Positions 36,499 through 45,590 of a stretch of 64,000 nucleotides of DNA are shown here, one piece after another. Below the pieces are notes generated by a model. It saw only the letters and a program-made list of their open reading frames with translations, did no database searches and was not told the DNA's origin. Each line of letters begins with the position of its first letter. The first letter of the stretch is position 1. The stretch is taken from the NCBI RefSeq assembly GCF_018861065.1, contig NZ_JAHKQO010000028.1, positions 20,911 through 84,910 of the forward strand, given 5' to 3'. Position numbers and translations under genes: made by a program. The DNA comes from Paraglaciecola arctica (GTDB lineage: Bacteria > Pseudomonadota > Gammaproteobacteria > Enterobacterales > Alteromonadaceae).

Positions 36499-37980
36499 AT
36501 GAGTAAAAAGCTTACCTTTTTAGACAAAACTTTTTGGGTTACTGAGTCTGAGGATAATCCTAAACATGTAGCCAGCTTACAATTGTTAAAAATGCCAGTT
36601 AACGCCTCCCCCGACTATGTTGATAATCTCGTGGCAGAGTTACGCGCCAATGATCAAGCGTGTACCCCTTTTAATTGCAAAGTCAGTACATTTTTGGGAT
36701 ATCCACTGAGGTTTGTCCCCGTTAAACAATTAGATATGGAATACCATGTTCAGATACATACCATTGCAGATTTAAACGATAAGCCAGAGTTACATAAATT
36801 TGTCGCCAGTTTACATGAACCTTGGTTAGACAGAGAGCAACCCTTGTGGCAATTTCACCTAATTAAAGACAATAGTACTGAGTTATTTGCACTTTATATT
36901 AAAATTCATCATATGTGTGGTGACGGCAGCACACTTATCCGCTGGTTTCAGGCAGGGTACAGTCCAGAACCGGTTGTTGATGGTTTTGTACCGGTTTGGT
37001 CACTAGACAGAACTCCCAAGAAACGCAGCAAACGTCATTGGTTTCAAGCAGTATTTGGTGGTGTTTGGGGATTGGTTATCGCCACCAAAGATCTGCTGTG
37101 GATCATAGTTAGATTGTTGTTGAAGTTATTAAGAATAAATTCAAACTATATGCCTTTACCCTTTTCGGGCACTAAAACAGTGCTCACTGGGCAAGTTAAA
37201 AAAGGTCGTGCAATAGCGACGCTAGATATAGATTTTGCGAGAGTAAAAGCCCTCAGTAAACGCCTGCGAGCGTCAGCCAATGAGGTGTTGTTGTGCGTAT
37301 TTGATATTGCTGTGCACCGTCAGCTTAGAGATTATGGGCATACCTTTAATAAAGCCTTGTACACTAATATGCCGATCAATTTGCGTAGACCGGGAGAAAC
37401 GACCTATGGCAATCAAATTGCCATAGTGCCAGTTGAACTCGCACATGGACATACCGACCCTTATCTTCGACTTAGAGAAATAATTGAAAATCATCGTAAA
37501 GTAACTCGACCTGCTAAAGCCTCTCACCCAGCTTCGTTCAGTTATTACACCTTACTGATTCAAACCTATGCCATCATATTTGAAATGTTAGGCTTATCGA
37601 ATTGGGTTAAACCTATTGCCAACACTTTAGTGTCGAATATGCCCGGGCCTTCACAAAAAATGTACTTTAAAGAAAATGAAGTCCTTGCTGCTTATCCTAT
37701 TTCCACTATCACGCCTGGTGGTGGAGTGAATATAACATTGGTTACCTATAACGGGCAGGCCAATGTTGGATTGGTTTGTTGCAACAATAAGATCGATAGT
37801 TTAGAGCCTCTGAGACAATACTGCCTTGATGCATTTGAATTGTTAGAGAACTGCGTAGATGATCCAACCCAAAGTATTGAAAATATGGGAGAACAGGTTG
37901 TCGATGAAGATGTTTCTATTGTTGAAGAGCAACCGTTTATTGAAGAAGAAAACGAGGAAAAATACCGGGCTTTAAAATAG
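36499..37980 (+). CDS. Wax ester synthase/diacylglycerol acyltransferase (WS/DGAT)
   Basis: A 493-aa acyltransferase. The catalytic HHxxxDG motif is HHMCGDG at residues 137-143, and later WS/DGAT landmarks include NLRRPGETTYGNQIAIVPVEL and LVSNMPGPSQ. These enzymes esterify fatty alcohols or diacylglycerol with acyl-CoA to make storage wax or triacylglycerol. A hydrophobic helix near 188-208 may attach it to membrane. A long acidic C-terminal tail (EEQPFIEEENEE) is unusual. A ribosome site (AAGGA) precedes the ATG. Confidence 0.9.
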   Translation: MSKKLTFLDKTFWVTESEDNPKHVASLQLLKMPVNASPDYVDNLVAELRANDQACTPFNCKVSTFLGYPLRFVPVKQLDMEYHVQIHTIADLNDKPELHKFVASLHEPWLDREQPLWQFHLIKDNSTELFALYIKIHHMCGDGSTLIRWFQAGYSPEPVVDGFVPVWSLDRTPKKRSKRHWFQAVFGGVWGLVIATKDLLWIIVRLLLKLLRINSNYMPLPFSGTKTVLTGQVKKGRAIATLDIDFARVKALSKRLRASANEVLLCVFDIAVHRQLRDYGHTFNKALYTNMPINLRRPGETTYGNQIAIVPVELAHGHTDPYLRLREIIENHRKVTRPAKASHPASFSYYTLLIQTYAIIFEMLGLSNWVKPIANTLVSNMPGPSQKMYFKENEVLAAYPISTITPGGGVNITLVTYNGQANVGLVCCNNKIDSLEPLRQYCLDAFELLENCVDDPTQSIENMGEQVVDEDVSIVEEQPFIEEENEEKYRALK

Positions 37981-38188
37981 TGAACTTTGAAATTGAGGGT
38001 CGCAGGTTAGTGTCCTTATTGTAGAGAGCACGATAAAAAGGATGTTTTAACAATCAACGCAAAGGAGGTATGAAAAGTCTATCGATAACAGGGGAGGTTA
38101 TTTACCTTTATTCGTTGTTAGTCTTTGGTTTAGAATGATTCGACTTGAACGAAATACGCATAATAAAAAGACTCAACCTCGGTGATAT

Positions 38189-38254
38189 ATGAAGTTCCAA
38201 CAAACCTTACTTACAACAATCCTTATCATTTTTCAGGTTGAATTATTGTGCTAG
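38189..38254 (+). CDS. Possible 21-aa upstream ORF
   Basis: ATG 38189 behind GGTGAT opens a 21-codon frame that encodes a hydrophobic peptide (MKFQQTLLTTILIIF...). Its TAG stop (38252-38254) overlaps the GTG start of the next gene at 38248. It could couple translation to the weakly preceded GTG, or simply be chance. Confidence 0.3.
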   Translation: MKFQQTLLTTILIIFQVELLC

Positions 38255-39702
38255 ATAAAAATTCTAATTCTAGTTTTACCATTTCGGTAGATAGAATTGT
38301 CAACGGTATCAGTGGAAACGAAGACGAGACCCCGTCTTTGTATCAACAAGCTGCACAGTACTTTAAACAGGAACCGTTAAATAAACAAAAACTGCAGCTT
38401 ATAAAAACCGAGATGCAACAAGTTATATCAGCAAAAAAAGCGCAATCATCTCAAAAGGCAGCAAAACTTGACGAACAATTGTTGTTGCTTAAAAGAAAGT
38501 ACAACCACGAACTGCTGGTGCAAAAAAGCGCTAGGCTCGCCAGACTAAATGATGCGGTAGACATGTGTCTTAACCTACTGTCTTTGAGTGAAGGTAATGA
38601 CTTTGACGAGACGCAGCTAAAAAGCGCTAAATTTTTATCTACCTTAGTGCTGTTTTCACCGGGTAAGGGTAAAAAATTAGCGGAACTGCATCAAAAATTA
38701 AAACCTGCGTACAAGGCTGTTTTAAGTTTGCGAGTGCTAGACAAACTGGTTATAGATGGCGTTGTGAAGAATGCCTACATGATGAAACACTATGATCCTA
38801 AAAAACGATATGAACCTGAAGCCAGTGATTACATTTGTTATACACAGTCGGTAATTTTGCCAGTTATGCTTGCAGCCATTTTTCAGGATGTAGGACTTCA
38901 ACATCCTGATTTAGTCGAGCTTTTAGAGGGAGAAGAAGGGGAGAAAGACCGATTCCGTTTATTGGAAAAACATGAGCGCGAGAAAATGTTGCGTTTGAAT
39001 TACGACTATACCATCGATTATTTACAAAATGGTTTAGGTTGCCAGCAAGCGAGTTCTAGCACTGCGCAACAGCAGGTAGAGTTTGATGAATCCGAAAAGC
39101 AAAGGTTAAAGTTTCAGCTCGGTTTAGTGTTAGATGCCAACAACGCTAAACAAGGTACCAGTGAGATTCTAAAAATACCGCAAATTTATGCTTCTATTAT
39201 TTTTTCGACTAAACGTGATTTCCAACGAAAAAGTTATCCCACCGCCTCTATATTGATAGAACAACTGGCTATCAAAAAAGTGGTGAGCAAACATATCGCC
39301 AAAGTGTTTGTGGACATAGTCGGTCATTTCCCCTTAGGTTATGGCATTGTTTATATTCCCAAAGATATGAGAGGAAATGAATTAGATTTATACGAATACG
39401 CTATAGTGACCGAGTTAAACCCTAAGGTTTTGGATGAACCTATATGTCGACCCGTCACAAAAAACTTAATGTTTTTAACTTTTGGTAAAACTCTAGTTGT
39501 GGATAAATCTGTCAACCTGCATTATCCGGTTGCTCGTAAAAAATTGATGAAAATTGATCCTAAACGCTTAATTGAAATCATGGAAAAGTTAACCTATGAC
39601 TTTAAGCCTGAGGAAAGTAAAGCATTTGTTCCTGATTACTGGGAGCCGCATAATTATTTTTGTGTAGCAGGTAATCAAAATTTATGGAATCGCAGTGGTT
39701 AG
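38248..39702 (+). CDS. Hypothetical protein with HD-GYP-like C-terminal region
   Basis: A 484-aa soluble protein starting at GTG 38248. The middle contains SVILPVMLAAIFQDVGLQHPD, and the C-terminal region has HFPLGYGIVYIPKDMRGNEL and TELNPKVLDEPICRPV. These look like the helical core and the final beta segment of HD-GYP phosphodiesterase-type proteins, but I cannot find an intact HD or GYP motif. A degenerate c-di-GMP-related domain is possible. The N-terminal third is Lys/Gln-rich and helical (KQKLQLIKTEMQQVIS). No ATG-start alternative is evident. Confidence 0.55.
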   Translation: MLDKNSNSSFTISVDRIVNGISGNEDETPSLYQQAAQYFKQEPLNKQKLQLIKTEMQQVISAKKAQSSQKAAKLDEQLLLLKRKYNHELLVQKSARLARLNDAVDMCLNLLSLSEGNDFDETQLKSAKFLSTLVLFSPGKGKKLAELHQKLKPAYKAVLSLRVLDKLVIDGVVKNAYMMKHYDPKKRYEPEASDYICYTQSVILPVMLAAIFQDVGLQHPDLVELLEGEEGEKDRFRLLEKHEREKMLRLNYDYTIDYLQNGLGCQQASSSTAQQQVEFDESEKQRLKFQLGLVLDANNAKQGTSEILKIPQIYASIIFSTKRDFQRKSYPTASILIEQLAIKKVVSKHIAKVFVDIVGHFPLGYGIVYIPKDMRGNELDLYEYAIVTELNPKVLDEPICRPVTKNLMFLTFGKTLVVDKSVNLHYPVARKKLMKIDPKRLIEIMEKLTYDFKPEESKAFVPDYWEPHNYFCVAGNQNLWNRSG

Positions 39703-39739
39703 GTCTCGTGCGTTTTTACTGTCAATAAGGCTACGGCAC

Positions 39740-41563
39740 TTACTCTGCTAATAAACTGATCTTGTTTTTATGGGTTTCAACCAGATCTCCAAATTGTGGC
39801 ATCCCTGACAAATTTTTGAAAAAGGGATCGTTTTCTAGGTACCACCAATTATTGTTGAAGTCTTCTACCCATCCGCTCGCTAGGGTCGTTTCAATTTCTT
39901 GTAAGGCAAGATGGTTTTTGCCTAATAGGGCAAGAGTTTGAGCGTACGCCATGTAAGCTTGTTCTGATGAAGCAAGTAATCCCAGCTCGAAACGTGTGGC
40001 TAACGCTTGTAAGATCTTATGGCCATCTTCATATTGTGCATTGGCCAGTAACAAGGCCCCATATAATTGTATCAAGCCAATATCAGCACTATTTTGGAGG
40101 ACACTAAGGTCGTCATTTAGCACGTTGCTGCGTTTCAGTAAATCTAGCGCTTTGTCTGGGTCACCCCCTATCCACCAAGAGTAAGTGACTGATAAGACAA
40201 ACCGTTTATTGTCAGGATAACGTGTCGCCCTCTTTTCGAAAAAAGCGTGGCTTAGTTGCTGATCTTGCTGTGCACCGTGTAAAGCAGCTAAGGTATATAA
40301 TGTAAAAAAACTATCGTCTTGACCTTTTGAAGCGGTCTGCATTAACTGCTGCGCCTTTTGAGGTTGACGCATTGATAGATAGAAAAGCGCTAGTGAGTTG
40401 CGCTGTTTTGGACCAAGGGCATCATGGTCAATTTCATTCTTTTCAATCCATTTAATGGTGGCTTTCAGTTTACTGAGTTTTAAATTGCTGTAACCAAACT
40501 CTTTTAGCGGATTATTAACTTGCCCTTCATCAAGTTCCAAATATAACTGAAAGTTTGAAAACGCGTTCTCTAACTGCCCCTTGATAAGTTGGGAAGTAGA
40601 TAACGCATTATAAATATACGCACAATTAGCACACAAATGGAGGGCTCTGTTTTGCAACTCGATTGCAGCGTCTATTTTTCCCTCATCAAAATAGAGCATT
40701 GAAAATGCAATAAACGTCCTATGAGTTAATTGATCGTTGTCATATTCCTTTAACCATTCATGAGGGGCAAGTTTGCGTTTTTCTTGAGAATTAGTTAGAT
40801 AGGCCAAAGCCAGAATATTTGCGTCTGTGGGTGCCATTTTTTGCATTTTTTTTGCCAATTCTTTGGCTTTATTGCTGTAGGTAGAACGAGAATTACCTTC
40901 GACTTGGGATAACTGCCAATACGCAAACCCTAACTCTAGCATTGAGTCAATATAATCAGGTTCAATGCTTAGGCTAAGTTGAAAATAGCTGATTGCTTTT
41001 TGGATGTTATGGGCCTGGCCTCTATTAAGGTGAAACTGACCGAGTGAGTAGTGTTGTTGTGCCAAAGGCAGTTTTTTCGTCTTTGTCTCTGACGTTGGCA
41101 AAGTTACACTGAGTAAATAGGTAATGATTAACATTAATAAAACTACTACAAGCCATTTTTTTATCTTTATTTTTAACTTCACTTCATGATTTTCGTTTAG
41201 CGGCTCCTTAGTGGTGTTGAAAGACGTTGGATGAATGACATCGGCGATTAGTCGATACCCTTTTTTGGAAAGGGTTTCGATATAAACTGGCTGAGCAGTG
41301 TTATCGCCGAGTGCTTTGCGAAGTTGCCCGATCAAATTGTAAATGGCGTTGTCACCTACAAATTCGTCTGGCCAGAGGGCTTCCGATAGTTGTTGAATAC
41401 TTATCACTTGGTTCGCATATTTGGAGAAATACAGCAGCAAATCCATCACTTTAGGAATAACCACTATTTTTTGATCATTTTTAAGTAAACAGTTTTCTAA
41501 TGGAATGATAGTCCATTCGCCAATCTGGAGTTGACTTGTGTTGTCTTTTTTAGTGGTATGCAT
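39740..41563 (-). CDS. CadC-like membrane regulator with TPR sensor domain
   Basis: A 607-aa protein. Residues about 15-110 form an OmpR/PhoB-type winged helix (KVMDLLLYFSKYANQVISIQQLSEALWPDEFVGDNAIYNLIG). A single membrane helix (KKWLVVVLLMLIITYLLSVTL, about 135-155) follows. The periplasmic part is made of TPR-like repeats, for example EPDYIDSMLELGFAYWQLS. It resembles CadC/ToxR regulators in which a periplasmic signal controls a DNA-binding head. It is divergent from the serine hydrolase/amidohydrolase gene, a common arrangement for such regulators and their target. Confidence 0.85.
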   Translation of the reverse strand: MHTTKKDNTSQLQIGEWTIIPLENCLLKNDQKIVVIPKVMDLLLYFSKYANQVISIQQLSEALWPDEFVGDNAIYNLIGQLRKALGDNTAQPVYIETLSKKGYRLIADVIHPTSFNTTKEPLNENHEVKLKIKIKKWLVVVLLMLIITYLLSVTLPTSETKTKKLPLAQQHYSLGQFHLNRGQAHNIQKAISYFQLSLSIEPDYIDSMLELGFAYWQLSQVEGNSRSTYSNKAKELAKKMQKMAPTDANILALAYLTNSQEKRKLAPHEWLKEYDNDQLTHRTFIAFSMLYFDEGKIDAAIELQNRALHLCANCAYIYNALSTSQLIKGQLENAFSNFQLYLELDEGQVNNPLKEFGYSNLKLSKLKATIKWIEKNEIDHDALGPKQRNSLALFYLSMRQPQKAQQLMQTASKGQDDSFFTLYTLAALHGAQQDQQLSHAFFEKRATRYPDNKRFVLSVTYSWWIGGDPDKALDLLKRSNVLNDDLSVLQNSADIGLIQLYGALLLANAQYEDGHKILQALATRFELGLLASSEQAYMAYAQTLALLGKNHLALQEIETTLASGWVEDFNNNWWYLENDPFFKNLSGMPQFGDLVETHKNKISLLAE

Positions 41564-41719
41564 TTGATTTTATTATGTTTATTATTCTGTTAGGAAAAAA
41601 TTAGAATTCGCTAAGGCTTTTTAGTTTGATGCATCTTAGCATAGATGAATCTTTGGTTTAGAAATACGCGGTCGTTTGATTGTTCTGCCGTTTCTATAGA
41701 ATTTTTTATTGAGAAAAAT

Positions 41720-44583
41720 ATGGATTTTCACACAGTGTTTGGCCTTGCTGGATTTTATTTAGCCTTTATATCAGTCGGTGTTAATGTGGCTGAAGCATCA
41801 CAAAGCGTCACTAAAAATGTTGAAGCGGTGCTCCAGTCTTACCATCAGTATGGTGTATTCAACGGCTCTGTTCTCATTGCGAAAGACAATCAAGTGCTCT
41901 ATCAAAATGGGGTTGGTTTTGCTGATGTTAATAAGAACCTTGCTAATACTCCCAACACTCCCTTTAGAATAGGCTCCCTAAGTAAAACCTTTACGGCATT
42001 GCTGATTATGCAATTGATGGAGCAGAAAAAACTTAAGCTATCTGATTTTGTCCATGAGATTTTACCAGAATATACTTCGGCTGAAGGTCAAAAAATTACG
42101 ATTCATCATTTACTCGCTCATACTTCGGGTTTGCCAGGGCACTTTCGGTTGCCTGGTTGGAACGAAGGCAAATACCAGAACAATTTCAGTAGAGCACAGT
42201 GGTTGCAGACTATCAGTGAGTTAGCTCTGTTGTCTGAACCTGGAGAACAATACCAATATGGCAACCTAAATTATTTTTTACTTGGTTGTATAATCGAAAA
42301 ACTGACCGGAATGTCATACCAAACAAACTTACATAAACGTATTTTTCAGCCATCAAATATGCACTCTAGCGGCGTCGAAGACGCCGCAATGGATTCTAAA
42401 ATAGCAACTGTTGGATATAGAATCGGTAAGTCTGTTGGATTCGAAGTCCAATCAGCACTGAACATGCAGGTGTTTTTTGCTGGCGCGAATATTTATTCAA
42501 CGGCTGTTGATCTGTTTAAATTTGAGCAAGCCTTGTTTTCAGGGAAGTTACTCAAACAACCCACTTTGGATTTTTGGCTCAACACCAAGCAAAGCTTCGC
42601 ATGGCAAAAGGATCAGTTAGCTCTGAGTGACAATAATTCCTTGGACTGGTTATCTTATAATGGTCAATTACAGGGTTTTAGCAGCATGTTAAGTGTACTA
42701 GGCGACGCACAAATTGAGACCCTAAACCCCACTAAACGTTTCACTATTATTATCCTTAGTAATAACGGCATAAATTATTGGCTTAAACAGCAACTTACGT
42801 TGGATTTATACGCAGTGTTGGCGGGCCAGCATAACAATTCAAATACTGTTAAGCCGCCAATACCCATCACTTTTATGCTGACTAAGGCAGCATTAGACGG
42901 AACCCTTGAGCAGCAGGTTAGGCATTTATTGACTCATGCTGAAGAATTTGTTGTGAAGGAGCACGAAATAGACTCGTTGGCACAACAGCTTTTTTGGTCC
43001 TCTGCAAGCCACAAAGCTGCAATAGTATGGCTGCTAAATAGCCAACTTTTTCCAAATTCAGATAATGCTCGTAATAAGTTAAAGGCCCTATGTGAAAACC
43101 AAAGGTTATTAAACGAAAGCGTTGAAGTTTGTCGAAAGCACCAAGAGACTTCATCAAGTAAAGAAACGCGAAAAGGCACTTTAATTAGAAATATTAGTAT
43201 TGTTTCACCAGAGCTCTCGGAGCCTTTTGATAATCATGATGTGTACATCGTAGATGATAAAATTGTGTCTATTGGCAAAGGTTTGCAGGTAAAAGCAAAC
43301 CAAGTCATAAATGGAACAGGTCAGTTTCTTACACCCGGCCTAATCGATGCCCACACTCATCTTAGTGGCGTGCCTGGAATGAGTTATGAACATTCACAAG
43401 CCTTTCCAAATATTGTTGAAGAAGCCACTAAGCAGATCCCTAGAAGTTATCTCTATCACGGTTTTACCACTGTGATAGATTTACACTCTGACCCACGTAA
43501 TATTGCCAATTGGAACCAGCGTGAAATTCGGCCTCAAGCTTATTTTTGCGGAGCTGCACCTGTAGTCGACGGTTATCCAATGAGCTTCATACCAAAGCCG
43601 ATTCGATATCAAGTTACTCCTTATTTTCTGTTAGATGGGGAATACCTGCCACCAGGGGTTGATCCGCTGCAACATACGCCCGAAGCTGTCGTGGAAAAAA
43701 TGCGAGCCGCAGGCGCAAGTTGTGTCAAGACGCATTATGAAAGTGGCTTTGGTGGCAAAGGAAACTTACCTACGCCCAGCTTAAAGCTAATTCGTGACTT
43801 AAAAACTGCAGCCAATGCAGCGCAGTTACCGCTTTTGCTTCACGCCAACTCACAAGAGGCGCAGCGCTTTGGCATTAATGCAGGTGTCGACGTATTTGCC
43901 CACAGTATGTGGACATGGAGCGACTCAACCAATAGCGCTATTCATGGAGATATTCGCAATATACTCGATTCGGCAATAGCTAAAAACATTGCGCTTCAAC
44001 CTACAATTCAAGTGCTGTATGGTGAGCGAGACCTGTTTGATCCAACCTATTTAGATTCTGCCGATTTGGTAAAAGTATTACCGAGATCGTTGATTAATTG
44101 GTATAAAACTCCAGAAGGCCAGAGCTTCCGTAATCGACTGGCTAAAGTAGATTACGTCAAACATGTTTTACGATCCGATAAATGGGCTAATATTGGAAAA
44201 GCCCCGATACAACGAGCCATGTCAATTCTTACCTATATGACGAAAAATGGTTGACGAAAAATGGTGGTACGTTGTCATTTGGAAGTGATACACCTAGCGA
44301 TTTAACTTTTGCTAATCCCCCAGGTTTAAATGGGCGTTTTGAAATGAAAAGGTGGCAACAAGCTGGAGTGACCGGAAAACAGTTTTTAGAGGCTGCGACT
44401 ATTACCAATGCTAAATTGTTTAATTTAGATAATTCAATAGGCAGCGTTCAAGTCTCAAAACGAGCGGATTTGTTAATTTTGGGAAAAAATCCTCTTATCA
44501 ACATCGACGCTTTTGACTCAATTCAAACTGTTATATCGGCGGGGAAGGTTATACCTAGAGAATCATTAGCCGCAAATCGTTGA
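41720..44583 (+). pseudogene. Serine hydrolase (class C beta-lactamase-like)-amidohydrolase fusion, broken by a 14-bp duplication
   Basis: Two domains in one gene. A signal peptide (residues 1-29) leads into a class C beta-lactamase-like domain with the SxxK motif (GSLSKTF) and YGNLNY as the YxN-type motif. A metal-dependent amidohydrolase follows, with TPGLIDAHTHLSG (HxH) and later HANSQ and HSMW ligands. At 44252 a TGA interrupts the frame because a 14-bp unit is duplicated (see repeat). Removing one copy restores one 949-aa frame, in which FGSDTPSDLTF (the late metal Asp) and the remainder follow directly. As read, the product stops before that Asp and should be inactive as an amidohydrolase. 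A TTG at 44251 could restart the tail (110 aa). Start ATG 41720 follows GAGAAAA. Confidence 0.82.
44238..44265 (+). repeat. 14-bp perfect tandem duplication
   Basis: The unit TGACGAAAAATGGT occurs at 44238-44251 and again at 44252-44265 without mismatch. As 14 is not a multiple of three, it shifts the reading frame and creates TGA at 44252. This is a clean case of recent slippage or short duplication. Confidence 0.95.
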
Positions 44584-44609
44584 TTAGGCTTTCACTTTCC
44601 AGTAAAAGC

Positions 44610-45326
44610 TCAAAATTTAAAGCGTAGGTTACCTTCTTCCACTACCACCTTTTTGCCGTATTGGATAAACAAGGCTTCTTCAAAATCCTTAGAGTCTAAA
44701 GTGTATTGCATGTCTTCGCTGGCGGCTAATTCAACAATGATGTTTTCTATTTGAGGTTTGTGATAATCCAATACTTTCTGTTTGCTGCCACTTAAATACA
44801 TTTGTAAATAGCCTTGAGCCTCTGCGGCCGTGGTCCCTGTCATTAAGTTAAAGGCGGTTTTCATGGTTCCGGTGACCATAGATAAAACAGGACTAGGTAC
44901 GAAAAGGTTTATAAGGCTAGAGGTGTCTTTCAAAATGGCATATTCATCGTTTAACATATGAATATCCGTCATTTTAATATCCGTTAAAAGTACGTTTTTT
45001 GTTGTTAGGTCGTAGTAGGGTTTAGCTTGCACCACTAAAATAATATGGGCTCGGTAGATTGGGTTGCCAATATAGGTGACTTCAATGCCACCCAATAATT
45101 CACCTTGGATGTAGTTTCCGTTAAAAGGCATAGTCACTTTGGTTTTTGAAAGGGTAAAACGTCCGTCACCTCTGGGTACGGATATTGGGAAGGAAAGTGG
45201 CAAGTGAGGCTCTATTAACTGACTTATCTCTTCTACTGAATAATCCACGTGTTTAAGTCGTTTAAGTCGGATAAGACATTTAGCCAGGAGCAAGCGAAAT
45301 GACGATTTGATAGATTTCGAGATCAA
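44610..45326 (-). CDS. Hypothetical protein, DUF1439-like
   Basis: A 238-aa protein starting at TTG 45326, with GGAGAAG 8 nt upstream. It has no clear lipobox. The beta-rich middle (RFTLSKTKVTMPFNGNYIQGELLGGIEVTYIGNPIYRAHIILV) recalls the DUF1439/YceB lipid-binding fold, but the match is by pattern only. Convergent with the amidohydrolase fusion gene. Confidence 0.5.
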   Translation of the reverse strand: MISKSIKSSFRLLLAKCLIRLKRLKHVDYSVEEISQLIEPHLPLSFPISVPRGDGRFTLSKTKVTMPFNGNYIQGELLGGIEVTYIGNPIYRAHIILVVQAKPYYDLTTKNVLLTDIKMTDIHMLNDEYAILKDTSSLINLFVPSPVLSMVTGTMKTAFNLMTGTTAAEAQGYLQMYLSGSKQKVLDYHKPQIENIIVELAASEDMQYTLDSKDFEEALFIQYGKKVVVEEGNLRFKF

Positions 45327-45590
45327 ACTAATGCTTCTCCATAAATATTAATGATAATGGTATGCTTAACATGCATTTTATAACTAATTGAATTTTATTG
45401 TATAAAGTTATTCTGATAAGAGATTTTCCAGCTTACAGGAAAGTAACACTAAGATAGCTTTTTTGATAGACTGACTGGTATGACATCAGATGAGTTTTGT
45501 TAGTGCTAAATCAACAGAAAATTCTGTCTTAAATATATAATTAACCGCAAACATTCATATAGTTTTCAGTTTCAAATAAGTAGTCGGTCC

